Assembly (NCBI GenBank): GCA_019321725.1
Contig: CM033107.1
Coordinates: 18,715,445 to 18,779,444 of the forward strand
Direction of reading: 5' to 3'
From: Paulownia fortunei
Taxonomy: Eukaryota; Streptophyta; Magnoliopsida; Lamiales; Paulowniaceae
Length of the DNA stretch: 64,000 nucleotides
Shown: positions 32,924 to 43,907 of the stretch, piece by piece
How positions within the stretch are numbered: the first letter of the stretch is position 1
How the letters are laid out: each line of letters opens with the position of its first letter
Program-made: the position numbers and the translations under genes
The notes under the pieces: model-generated
The model's database searches: none
What the model was told of the DNA's origin: nothing
What the model saw: the letters and a program-made list of their open reading frames with translations, nothing else

Positions 32924-35127
32924 TATTGGGTTTGCTATGATCGCAGGGTATACGCAGCGGAAAATTAAAATTTTTATCAAACATAAATTTAACCCCTTTG
33001 ATTCGAAAGCGATTTTAACAATCGCGCTTATTCAAGTGAATATATAAATAAATATAAAATTGGATTATACCTTTCGTGCACTCCAGTTGTTGTAGGAAAA
33101 GAAGCAATCAATTGCTTATTCTAAACTATCAGAACTCGCAGGGATCCAAGTGTCTCCCCTCTATCAGGTCCACAATACGGAAAGCAACACCAATCAAAAG
33201 GATTTGCTAGTACCCTTTTAATTGTTTACTAATCTAGAACTGGAGTATATTTTCAAGAACAATAAAGATTGATTTTTTAAGTTCTTGAAACAATAATACG
33301 AAGAAAATAACAAGAAACTGATTTTCTTTTCCTTTTTTTTCTTTTCTTGAAGAGTAAAAATAGAAAACTTTAAACAAAATTTTTTGCCCAATTTTTTGAA
33401 TTGAATTATATAATTTTCATCCCTCATATATATATGGCTGAAAATTTTAATCCTTTTCCAACTCTTGGAAAATTTTCTATTTTGAACTACTTCAAAACCT
33501 TATTTGGAAGGATTCCAAATCTTCCAAGAACTTTTTTTTTTTTCACTCTTCTATTGTATGTGGACTAATTTGAGACAACATTAATCATCAAAATTGTCTA
33601 CATACATTGTTGATATTAATTTGAACTCTTCAAATAATATCAAGATAGATATATATTATATATATATACTTAATTATATTTATACATAAATTAAATCTTA
33701 GTGGCCTATTTTATCCTATAAAATTGGTCATTATATTTATTTATCTATAAATATGTTAATTAAATAAATCATATTTATTTAATTTATTTTTTTCATACTT
33801 TAATGGGCTTCTTAAGTGATCCACATTTATTTTGGATTTGGACTAAAAAATTCCCAAATTAATTCAATTAATTCAATCCCAATTTAATCAATCCAATTGA
33901 TTAATTTAATTTACTCCAATTGGGCTTCCTAATCAAATTAGGTTCAATTAAATAATCTAATTACTTAATTGAATAATTTAATTTAACTATTAAATTAAAT
34001 AGAACCCTTAATTAATTAATTGATCAGTATTAATTAATTAATTTCCAACCATTGGATAAAATCTAAAATTAAAAATGTTACTTTCCATAAAGATGTGTGA
34101 CCCTTTTAGGTTCACTACTAAGCTAGTAGTGGGTTTGCAATATTTGCAACTTATGAATGACAATTATTCCAATTAATTAATCCGCTTGGAATCAACTCCT
34201 TAATTCAAGAACCTCACTATCCGTAAAACAAAATAGCAAGTAATCATGGCAAACTAGTCTTAGGTGAAATAGCGAGTAAACCTATTTTAGTTACGAGTAC
34301 CATACACGTACGGTCCTTTCGACAGCTAATCTCTAATTAAATTTAAGACATGGATTATAAGTCGAAACCCTAATGATTCAATTGTTGTGATCCCATTTCA
34401 AGTTCCAATGATTCTTGATGAATCACAATTCATTCTGTCTTGGCCAAGGTCTTTGAATCACGAACTATGAAAATACAGGAGATTCCCATGTTTAAAAAAT
34501 AAGTGTCGAATTCTATGTTGGCCACTGACAAACTCCATGCACATCAGTGCAACACCCAACATACCCCTTTTGAGATTGTCAAGCAATCAGAAGATATATC
34601 AAAGTGCTGCAGGATGCACACAAGGCTACCATCGTGCCTCAAGTCTGAGGACTAGTCGTGTACTATCGCAACACAGAAAATCTTATTTCGACGGCAAAGC
34701 CTCCAACTAAGAATTTCTTGTGGGCCATATTCGGTGTACTTGTTCCCTAAAAAGTACCCACATATATGTACTTACGTCTCTACGCTAATGCCAATGGAAT
34801 GTGACATCCTCGTCTCACGAGCATGCATTATATGTACGAGTCTTACTAAACTATTTGATGTCCCATCTCAAAAAAACTCTCGACTCGGGACTTATTTAAG
34901 ATCAAACCTTAGAGGCATGCTCCATGATCGCCATCATATGCGCGATCATGCCCCATAGCTAAATTTGGTCTAAGGACTTTATCTAATGTGCAGAAATAAA
35001 AAATGCAAGACATAAGATAAAGTAAATGCCTTTTTATTAATATGATTCCCAATAAGATTGTCTTTACAAAAGCAAAAGAGTGTAATACACCCAATCTAAT
35101 TGGGGCGTTGGGTATCCTACTCTAACA
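32924..35127 (-). repeat. 3' LTR of the complete-ended copia element
   Basis: 2,204 bp; TATTGGG (one change from TGTTGGG) to CTCTAACA. It is nearly colinear with 40674-42900, with scattered substitutions and short indels. A TATATATATG-type TATA candidate lies at about 33426-33436 on the minus strand. The open frame 33218-33427 is spurious and recurs in the other LTR. Confidence 0.95.
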
Positions 35128-35141
35128 ATCTCCCACTTGCC
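35128..35141 (-). other. Polypurine tract (copia)
   Basis: Reads GCAAGTGGGAGAT on the minus strand at the LTR boundary. Confidence 0.85.
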
Positions 35142-35760
35142 CTAGCTCCAATTGCCCATGTATCTAAGGCTCATCTTCTCAAGATGTCCGTCGAATATCT
35201 TCTGTGCTAAGGGCTTAGTAAGTGGGTCTGCTACATTTTCTGCTGAGGCAACTCGATCTACAATGATGTCGCCTCTACCAATGATCTCTTTGATCAAGTG
35301 ATATCGTCTTATTATGTGCTTGGATCTTTGATGAGATCTTGGTTCTTTTGCTTGCGCAATAGCTCCATTATTATCACAGTAAATCATAACTGGATCAACA
35401 ATGGATGGAATTACATCCAACCCTTGGATGAAATTTCTAATCCAAATAGCTTTTTTTGCTGCATCTGATGCAGTAATATATTCAGCTTCGGTGGTAGAGT
35501 CTGCAGTTGTCTCTTGCTTGGAACTCTTCCAACTGACCGCACCACCATTCAAGGTGAATATGTATCCGGACATGGACTTTGAGTCATCTATATCGGACTA
35601 AAACTAGAGTCTGTATATCCCTCCAGTTTTAGTTCTCCATTGTCGTATATCAGAAAGATATCCTTAGTCCTTCTCAAGTACTTGAGGATCATCTTAACGG
35701 CTTTTCAGTGTTCTTCTCCTGGATTGGACTGATATCTGCTCGTGACACTCAGAGCATGTG
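35142..35760 (-). pseudogene. copia RNase H
   Basis: RNase H degrades the RNA strand of the RNA-DNA hybrid. The open frame 35142-35573 (143 codons) covers the [15 protein letters not shown] strand, the [15 protein letters not shown] segment with the catalytic Glu, the [11 protein letters not shown]sp, the HIIRRYHLI helix and the ADPLTKPL tail, ending at a natural stop just before the PPT. The first catalytic Asp (YTDSSF) lies upstream in a different frame, owing to a one-base loss near 35600. Confidence 0.9.
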
Positions 35761-36620
35761 CTATATCAGGCCTTGTACATACATTATGCTCCCTATTGCA
35801 GAAGCATAAGGTATGCGAGCCATCTTTTCTCTCTCTTCAGGTGTCTTAGGAGACATAACTTTAGAGAGTGAAACCCCATGACTCATAGGTAGAAATCCTC
35901 TCTTGAATTCCTCCATGCTAAACCTTTTTAGCACTTTGTCTATGTACATGGACTGGGATAGTCCGATCATCCTTCTGGATCTATCTCTATAGATTTTTAT
36001 CCCTAGGATAAAAGATGCATCTCCCAAGTCCTTCATGGAAAACTGATTAGATAACCAAGTCCTTGTTGACTGCAACATCCCTACATCATTCCCAATGAGT
36101 AGGATGTCATCAATATAGAGCACAACAAATGTAACTGCACTCCCACTAACCTTCTTGTAGACACATGGTTCATCCAGGTTCTTATGAAAGTTAAATATTT
36201 TGATCGTTTCATCAAACCGGATGTTCCAACTCCTCGAAGCTTATTTGAGTCCATAAATGGATCTTTGGAGCTTGCAAACCTTTTGCTCGCTCCCGCTGGA
36301 TATGAAGCCTTTTGGCTGCTTCATATAGATCTCTTCCTTAATGTTTCCATTAAGGAAAGTGGTCTTCACATCCATTTGCCATATCTCATAGTCATAATAT
36401 GCAGATATGGCTAACAGTATCCGTATGGATTTAAGCATCGCTACTGGTGAAAAAGTTTCCTCATAATCAATTCTTTGCTTCTGAGTATAACCTTTTGCTA
36501 CCAATCGTGCCTTATAGGTTGCTACCTCTCCATCTACTCCAAGCTTCCATTTGTAGACCCATTTGCAGCCATGGGAACAATTCCCTGTGGTGGGTCCACC
36601 AAAGTCCATACCTTGTTGGA
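35761..36620 (-). pseudogene. copia reverse transcriptase
   Basis: Two long frames cover most of RT. The first (36241-36609) has WVYKWKLGVDGEV, KARLVAKGYTQ, ETFSPVAMLKSIR and the palm Asp in WQMDVKTTFLNG. It ends at a CAG-to-TAA type stop after IYGLK. The second (35761-36123) has the intact catalytic box YIDD (36106-36117), LGDASFILGIKI, GLSQSMYI and PYASAIGSIMY. There an 11-base deletion relative to the related copies shifts the frame before the TRPDIAHALSV block. The catalytic residues survive, but the protein could not be made whole. Confidence 0.9.
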
Positions 36621-37019
36621 GTACATAGAGTCCATTTCAGACTGCATAGCTCCTTGCCACTTCTTCGAGTTGATGTCAGACATCGCCTCTCCATAGCTTC
36701 TTGGATCATTATCCAAGGGGAGTCCCTCTTCTTTATTCTCTAACAACAAGTTGTACCTCTTAGATACCCTTGAGACCCTTTCGGATCTTCGAAGAGATTG
36801 TGCCTTATAGGGTACAGCATCAGCTGGTGTACCGTTTACTACGTCAGTTAGGGTGTTCTGTGGTTCTTGAACCTCTTCAAGTTCTACAACATTGTCACTT
36901 CCATCTGAAAGAAATTTTTCTTCAAGGAAGGTAGCATTTCTCAAAACAAACACCCTTTGTTCCATGGCATCATAAAATAGTATCCAATAGACTCCTTTAG
37001 ATACCCCACAAACTTGCAT
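36621..37019 (-). pseudogene. copia pre-RT linker
   Basis: The frame at 36534-37019 carries ATFLEEKFL, the acidic VELEEVQEPQ stretch, LRRSERVSRVSKRY and DNDPRSYGEAMSDIN, a conserved linker between integrase and RT. It overlaps the RT N-terminus in a different frame. Confidence 0.85.
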
Positions 37020-37850
37020 AAGTTGGATCTCATATCCAACTTATCTCCCACTAGCTGCTTCACATAAGCAGCACACCCCCATACCCTAAGGTATTTATAG
37101 GAAGGTGTCTTTCCATACCACATCTCATATGGTGTTTTGGGGACGGCTTTAGATGGCACCCTGTTTAATAGGTATGCAGCCGTTTCTAAGGCATAGCCCT
37201 AGAATGAAAGAGGTAATGAAGTGAAGCTCATCATAGATCTAACCATGTCCAACAAGGTTCGATTCCTGCGTTCTGCAACTCCGTTTAGTTGGAAAGTAGG
37301 AGGAGGAGTCCACTGTGAGAGAATCCCATTCTCTTTTAGATAATCTAAAAATTCTGTACTTAAGTATTCACCTTCTTGATCAGATCGAAGAGTTTTTATA
37401 CTTAATCCAGTTTGTTTCTCTACTTTAGTTCTGAATTCTTTGAACTTTTCAAATACTTCAGACTTGTACTTAAAAGGTACACATAACCATACCTAGAGAA
37501 GTCATCATCGGTAAAGGTTAAGAAGTAGTTATAGTTCCCACAGACACTAACATTTAGTGGCCCACATACATCTGTATGGATCAAATCTAATAGATGCTTG
37601 GCTCGCTCCACTTGTCCAACAAATGGAGATTTGGTCATCTTTCCTTTGAGGCAGGATTCACAGGTTGGTAGTTCTTGCTCTCTCGTTAAATCAAGCAATT
37701 GTGTTAATTTGTTAATCATTTTCTCAGAAATATGTCCTAATCTTGCGTGCCACAGGCTCATTGAACTATGATTATCTAATTTTCTTTTATGTTGTTGAAT
37801 TATGAAAATGGGGTTATGGGGAGTAATAGTATATAAAGAATTCATCAAAA
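36941..37850 (-). pseudogene. copia integrase
   Basis: Integrase inserts the cDNA. The first frame (37420-37848) has the zinc-binding SLWHARLGH and CESCLKGK pair, then LIHTDVCGPL with the first catalytic Asp. A frameshift near 37470 follows. The second Asp (RSDQEGEY, near 37370) and Glu (GVAERRNRTL, near 37280) are both present. The C-terminal frame (36941-37159) holds KTPYEMWYGKTPSYKYLRVWGC and the CKFVGY block. So all metal ligands remain, but spread over several frames. Confidence 0.9.
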
Positions 37851-38215
37851 ACCAGAATATATAAAATCAAAACGTTTGAAAATGGAACAATTTCCATTCT
37901 CAATGGTAAATCTAAAATCTTCTCTATCCAAAATTGGAATAGAGATAATGTTCTTAATAATATCCAAAACCAAAAGACAATTATTTAAAACTATTACATA
38001 ACCATTCTCTAAAGCCAGATTAACGTCCCTATAGCTAATGCAGCAACTCTTGCTCCATTTCCCATCCTAAGGACCGTCTCTCCTCCATCCAACTTTCTAC
38101 TTCTTGCCATCATCTGCAAATCATTGCAAATATGTGAGCCACAATCGGAACTAATACCCAAGAAGTATTGTTAACCAACAAGTTAACTTCAACAAAATAT
38201 ATACCTGAACTCTTC
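37851..38215 (-). pseudogene. copia protease, active site deleted
   Basis: Comparison with the copy at 736-1126 shows that the text between WVL and SDCGSHICNDL has lost seven bases (near 38150). These would encode the catalytic Asp-Thr, and the frame shifts. Downstream strands (MGNGAR-like, LENGY, NNC, NIISIPILD) can be recognised in pieces. Confidence 0.75.
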
Positions 38216-39009
38216 AGGCTTGCAAGATACTCCTTGCAATTCCTCTTCCAGTGCCCTGGTTTACCGCAGTAATGGCACTTGTCATTGGCTTGAGAAAAAA
38301 CCTTTTAGACACCGCCCTTAGCTTTCAGCTTGTTGGATTTAGAGGAACCCTTTCCTTTCTTCTTTCCTTTCTTGGGCTTTTTAGCCTTTGATCCGGAAGA
38401 AGATCCAACAAGCAAAACTGGCTTGTCCTTTTTCATGGTGGACTCAGCCATCTTTAACATGTTCACAAGCTCAGCGAGACTAGTCTCCATGTTGTGCATG
38501 TCAAAGTTGACAACAAAGGTGTCAAATGATAGAGGCAGAGATTGCAGCAGAAGGTCCATATAGAGTTCGTTCTCTATAACGACTCCAAGGGACACCAGCC
38601 TTTCAATAAGGGCTATCATCTTCAATTCATGATCATGGATTGAAGAGCCCTCAATCATACGATATTTGAAAAGCTCTTTTGAGATCTGATATCTCGTCTG
38701 CCGAGTTCTTTCACCATACAACTCTTGTAGGTGAATGAGGATCCCATAGGCAGTATCTTGATCCTCATTCTGCCTCTGCAGCTCATTTGACATCGATGCT
38801 AGCATGTAGCATCAAGCCTGCAGATTGTCATCAACATAACATAAATAACCTGCATAATCCTCCGCTGGTACCGAAGGAGGCGCAGTGTCGAGGACATATG
38901 CCCTATTCTCTGACTGAAGAACTATCTTCAGGTTTCTTAGCCAATCGACAAAATTAGGTCCAGTTAATTTGTTTTGTTCAAGGATTGTTGCAAGTGGATT
39001 CTTTGCCAT
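38216..39009 (-). pseudogene. copia gag
   Basis: It starts MAKNPLATILEQNKLTG at 39009. The N-terminal frame runs to a TGA at about 38810 (Arg-to-stop type), then resumes MLASMSNELQRQ and continues to 38305 through the capsid helices (HLQELYGERTRQTRYQISK, LPLSFDTFVVNF) into a Lys-rich tail. After one more stop comes a complete zinc knuckle, CHYCGKPGHWKRNC (38236-38277), with CX2CX4HX4C spacing. Gag would form the particle and bind RNA. Two point stops are the main damage, making this the best-kept gag of the five related copies. Confidence 0.9.
38236..38277 (-). other. Intact CCHC zinc knuckle in gag
   Basis: The four ligands are all present, unlike in the copies at 624-665, 31830 and 26090. 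Confidence 0.9.
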
Positions 39010-40660
39010 TTTAGTAGAATAATCTACAAAATATGCACGAAGCAGAAAATGAGTAAACTATGGGAAAAACATATTCATTTAATATAAGGTCTTTAATACT
39101 AAATGTCTCCCACTATTTTCTTCGAATTCCATCACCCCTAATGGAATTTCGGGAAATCAAATTTCCTAGTGAGCTTGAGGTCCAATGGAAATATTTCACA
39201 CCCCAATTTTATGAGCCCATGAAATATTTTTATCGATAGTCAACTCTTTGACGATTGTATCACTATACAACCCTCAAGTTTGTTTTGTCTCACCTCTTCT
39301 CATATACCCCAATTTTATGAGCCCATATGGTACTAAGTGTCAAACAATACCCGTCAAACTTTCGTGTAGATAGAGCATCAAGATGTCCCACGACTCATGG
39401 TCAACATAATGACGATTCCATCCCACGAGCATCTCTATGCTTGGTAGAGATCACAGCTTTCCAACACAAGACCACCCCACGACTCATAGTCAGTGATCAA
39501 GTGCGGTAGCGGTCGTCATGTCTCTATCTTTGATGGTAGGCATGGAACGATAGGTCCTACCTAACTTGTCCATTTTTGTTTGAAATTGAATTTTCAAAAA
39601 ATTCTTTTACTTAATTTTAATAAATTAAGTGGGGTTTAATTTTATCCAAAACCTCATCATAATTTAAATTATGTTGGTTATTTAATGCATGACATCAAAA
39701 TATCATTCCACAAGCATGAAAGCATTAAATAAAATCCTAAGCATGCATCTAATACATACTTAAATAAATGAATGATCATGAACCAGTCCTATGCTGTCCA
39801 TTTGAGCCAAAAATGGACCTAAGGTCAGTCTAAGGGTAATAAAATGGAATAGAACCTATTCTATTACATAATTGTATCCTATACAATCATGGGCCTTCTT
39901 TTTTATTCTCCTTCGTCTTCCAAAAAAAAAGAAAAACCTTACCATCTATTCTACTCTCTTTACAGAAAATAAAATAACTTACATAAATGAAATAAGAGGC
40001 TCGCAGGCCCCATTTTAAAACCCAAAAATATTAAATAAAACCAATCACATTGGTTCAATGGCTTATGATCATCCTATACATGCTCATAATTAACATCATA
40101 TGTAATTATCAAAATATGTAAATTTACCAAATTATCAAAATATTTTTAATTGCTTGAAAAATATTTTTTCTTTGAAAAACAATTTTTCAGAAATAATTAA
40201 AATTAACATTTAATTTTAATATTCCAAAAAATAAAAAAAATAAATAAAAGAAAATGGACCCAGAACGACACTACGAGCAGCACCACTGCTGCCCGTCGGG
40301 CGCACGCCAGGTGCACGCTACCGGGTGCCCGCGTGCGAAGCCGTGCGCCCAACGCCCGCTGTCGGGTGTCGGGCATCGGGCACCGAGTGACGGGTGACGG
40401 GCCCCCAGCTGTCGAGCGCCCGTGGGTGTGTCGGCACCCGCTACCGGGTGCCTGCCTACGCAGCCGTCAGGTGTCTGACACCAATGCTGGCAAATTTTTT
40501 TTGTTTTTCAAATTTAAACAATTTAAATAAGTAATTAAAATTATTCCAATTAAAAATTTATAAAATATGCAAAATCAAATTTTACATAATTAACATGAAT
40601 TTAAACAATTTAAAAATATGTATTCATAAATCCAAAATTCACTAAATAAGCGAAACCGTG
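39010..40660 (-). other. copia leader between gag and PBS
   Basis: About 1.65 kb untranslated. It carries CAUGs and short frames of no significance (39327-39509, 40333-40530), several 'CCCACGACTCATGG' repeats (39390-39480), long AT-rich DNA, and a GC-rich block at 40258-40490. Long leaders are usual in the Angela/BARE group. Confidence 0.8.
40258..40490 (-). repeat. GC-rich low-complexity block in copia leader
   Basis: Dense in CpG and in variations of CGGGTG, GGGC and GCCCG, for example three spaced CCGGGTGCC-like units and GGGTGTCGGGCATCGGGCACC. It stands out sharply from flanking DNA of A/T runs. Such repeats could fold strongly in RNA. Confidence 0.85.
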
Positions 40661-40672
40661 GCTCTGATACCA
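40661..40672 (-). other. PBS, initiator Met-tRNA type
   Basis: Reads TGGTATCAGAGC on the minus strand, one base from the LTR end CCCAACA. Confidence 0.95.
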
Positions 40673-40673
40673 C

Positions 40674-42900
40674 TGTTGGGTTTGCTATAATCGCAGGGGT
40701 ATACGCAGCGAAAAATTAAATTTTTTATCAAACATAAATTTAACCCCTTTGATTCGAAAGCGATTTTAACAATCGCGCTTATTCAAGTGAATATATAAAT
40801 AAATATAAAATCGGATTATACCTTTCGTGCACTCCAGTTGTTGTAGGAAAGAAGCAATCAATTGCTTATCCTAAACTATCAGAACTCGCAGGGATCCAAG
40901 TGTCTCCCCTCTATCAGGTCCACAATACGGAAAGCAATACCAATCAAAAGGATTTGCTAGTACCTTTTAATTGTTTACTAATCTAGAACTGGAGTATATT
41001 TTCAAGAACAATAAAGATTGATTCTTTAAGTTCTTGAAACAATAATACGAAGAAAATAACAAGAAACTGATTTTCTTTTCCTTTTTTTCTTTTCTTGAAG
41101 AGTAAAAATAGAAAACTTTAAACAAAATATTTTTGCCCAAATTTTTGAATTGAATTATATAATTTTCATCCCTCATATATATATGGATGAAAATTTTAAT
41201 CCTTTTCCAACTCTTGGAAAGTTTTTCTAGTTTGAACTACTTCAAAACCTTATCTTGGAAGGATTCCAAATCTTCCAAGAACCTTTTTTTTTTTCACTCT
41301 TCTATTGTATGTGGACTAATTTGAGACAACATTAATCATCAAAATTGTCTACATACATTGTTGATATTAATTTGAACTCTTCAAATAATATCAAGATAGA
41401 TATATATTATATATATATACTATAATTATATTTATACATAAATTAAATCTTAGTGGCCTATTTTATCCTATAAAATTGGTCATTATATTTATTTATCTAT
41501 AAATATGTTAATTAAATAAATCATATTTATTTAATTTATTTTTTTCATACTTTAATAGGCTTCTTAAGTGATCCACATTTATTTTGGACTTGGACTAAAA
41601 AATTCCCAAATTAATTCAATTAATTCAATCCCAATTTAATCAATCCAATTGATTAATTTAATTTACTCCAATTGGGCTTCCTAATCAAATTAGGTTCAAT
41701 TAAATAATCTAATTACTTAATTGAATAATTTAATTTAACTATTAAATTAAATAGAACCCTTAATTAATTAATTGATCAGTATTAATTAATTAATTTCCAA
41801 CCATTGGATAAAATCTAAAATTAAAAATGTTACTTTCCATAAAGATGTGTGACCCTCTTAGGTTCACTATTAAGCTAGTAGTGGGTTTGCAATATTTGCA
41901 ACTTATGAATAACAATTATTTTAATTAATTAATCCAATTAATTAATCCGCTTGGAATCAACTCCTTAATTCCAAGAACCTCACTATCCGTAAAACAAACT
42001 AGCAAGTAATCATGGCAAACTAGTCTTAGGTGAAATAGCGAGTAAACCTATTTCAGTTACGAGTACCATACACGTACGGTCCTTTCGACAGCTAATCTCC
42101 TAATTGAATCTAAGGCATGGATTATAAGTCAAAACCCTAAATGATTCAATTGTTGTGATGCCATTTCAAGTTCCAATGATTTTTGATGAATCACAATTCA
42201 TTCTGTCTTGGCCAAGGTCTTTGAATCACGAACTATGAAAACACAGGAGATTCCCATGTTTAAAAAAATAAGTGTCGAATTCTATGTTAGCCACTGACAA
42301 ACCTCCATGCACACCAGTGCAACACCCAACATACCCCTTTTGAGATTGTCAAGCAATCAGAAGATATATCAAAGTGCTGCAGGATGCACACAAGGCCACC
42401 ATCGTGCCTCAAGTCTGAGGACTAGTCGTGTACTATCGCAACATAGAAATTCTTATTTCGACGGGCAAAGCCTCCAACTAAGAATTTCTTGCGGGCCATA
42501 TTCGGTGTACTTGTTCCTTAAAAAGTACCCACATATATGCACTTACGTCTCTACGCTAATGCCAATGAAATGTGACATCCTCGTCTCACGAGCATGCATT
42601 ATATGTACGAGTCTTACTAAACTATTTGATGTCCCATCTCAAAAAAAACTCTCGACTTGGAACTTATTTAAGACCAAAGCCTTAGAGGCATGTTCCATGA
42701 TCGCCATCATATGCGCGACCATGCCTCGTAGCTAAATTTGGTCTAAGGACTTTATCTAATGTGCAGAAATAAAAAATGCAAGACATAAGATAAAGTAAAT
42801 GCCTTTTTATTAATATGATTCCCAATAAGATTGTCTTTACAAAAGCAAAAGAGTATAATACACCCAATCTAATTGGGGCGTTGGGCATCCTACTCTAACA
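40674..42900 (-). repeat. 5' LTR of the complete-ended copia element
   Basis: 2,227 bp, TGTTGGG to CTCTAACA. It would carry the promoter for transcription leftward. It differs from the left LTR by scattered bases and a few indels, for example AATTAATCC repeated near 41930. Confidence 0.95.
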
Positions 42901-42905
42901 GCATC
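42901..42905. repeat. Target-site duplication GCATC, right copy
   Basis: See 32919-32923. The outer copia leader resumes here. Confidence 0.9.
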
Positions 42906-43907
42906 TAAACATCCCATGACTCATGACCGATGTATAGACGAGTTCATCCCATAGGCATCATTATGCTTGGTAGGGATCACAAATTTCCATACAAAATCAT
43001 CCCACGACTCATGGACGATGACAAAGCATGGTAGCATCGTCATGTCCACTACCTTTGTTGGTAGGATCGGAGCATTAGGTCCAACCCAATTTTGTCTATT
43101 TTTGTTTGGTATCAATTTTTGTTTGAAAAATTCTTAGTTTGAATTTCAAAATTCCAATTGGGGTTCATTTTGCTAATACCTCATCATATTTTAATATTTA
43201 GGTCGGTTATATAATACATGATATCATATATTGCGCAAGCATAGAGCATAAAATAAAATTCATAAGCATGCATCTATTACATAATTAAAATAACTGGGAT
43301 GATCATTTTCGAACCTATACGATCCATTTAAGCCAAAAATGGATCTAGGTTAGTATAAGGAGAAAAACAAAAAATAACGCCTAAACTATTACATAATATG
43401 TAACCCATACAAGCACGGCCTTGAACTTTGATTCTCCAAGTTTTCACTTCCACGTCTTCCAAAAATAAAAAGCAAAAACTCACTCTAGTCTGCTCCCTTT
43501 AGAAAAGTAAAGAGTATTACAAATTATGAATAAGAGGCTCGCACACCCTATTAAAACCTAAAAATAAAATAACCAATGACATTGGTCAATTAGCCCATGA
43601 TCATCCCACATATATGCTCAAATCATATCATATGGATTAATCAAAGCATGTAAATTTACCAAGTGGCTAAAAATTATATTTTCGCAATTTGGGACATGTA
43701 TGCACATAACATTTCTGATTTTCTTTCAAAAACCAATTTTCCAAAATTTTAATAAATTAACTTTCAAAAATTCAGAAAATTAAAAAATTATTGAAACGAT
43801 GATAGTGCCCGAAGCACCCAATGTGCGGAATGCTTCTTGTCTATTGCATAATGCATGCATACGCATAGGCACACACAGTGCACATCTACGCACTATACCT
43901 TATAGTA
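42906..43907 (-). other. copia leader, right part of the outer element
   Basis: It aligns with 39380-40270 (CATCCCATGACTCATG, TTTTGTTTG, AGCATGCATCTA, AAGCCAAAAATGGA). It ends with a modest GC-richer block (43800-43895) with repeated GCAC/TGCATGCATACG motifs. No gene. Confidence 0.7.

Larger units (their letters stand above)
32924..42900 (-). mobile_element. Complete-ended copia element, ~10 kb, Angela-like
   Basis: It has two similar ~2.2-kb LTRs, PBS, PPT, GCATC target duplications and all coding domains in copia order, gag-PR-IN-RT-RNase H, on the minus strand. It is the youngest recognisable insertion here by nesting and by LTR similarity. The reading frame is broken by an in-frame stop in gag, a 7-bp deletion in protease, frameshifts in integrase, a stop and an 11-bp deletion in RT and a 1-bp loss before RNase H. 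It is therefore not autonomous. The Angela/BARE lineage assignment rests on LTR length, PPT and gene order. Confidence 0.95.
26337..43907 (-). mobile_element. copia element (-) interrupted by a nested copia element and a TRIM
   Basis: LTR, PPT, RNase H, RT, integrase (with a TRIM-like insertion), protease, gag and leader run from left to right. The leader stops at 32923 and resumes at 42901, because the full element 32924-42900 is inserted there with a GCATC duplication. The leader ends at 43907, where a gypsy LTR begins. The PBS and right LTR are therefore missing. It is older than its nested guest. Confidence 0.8.

Noticed and set aside
33218..33427. Recurring 69-codon frame (also at 40967-41176) as a conserved small protein
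   Set aside because: It recurs because both copies are LTRs of one element; the translation differs by a frameshift between them, so the frame is not maintained.
40333..40530. Arg-rich 65-codon frame in the GC-rich leader block
   Set aside because: It is antisense to the element transcript and is a by-product of CGGGTG-type repeats.
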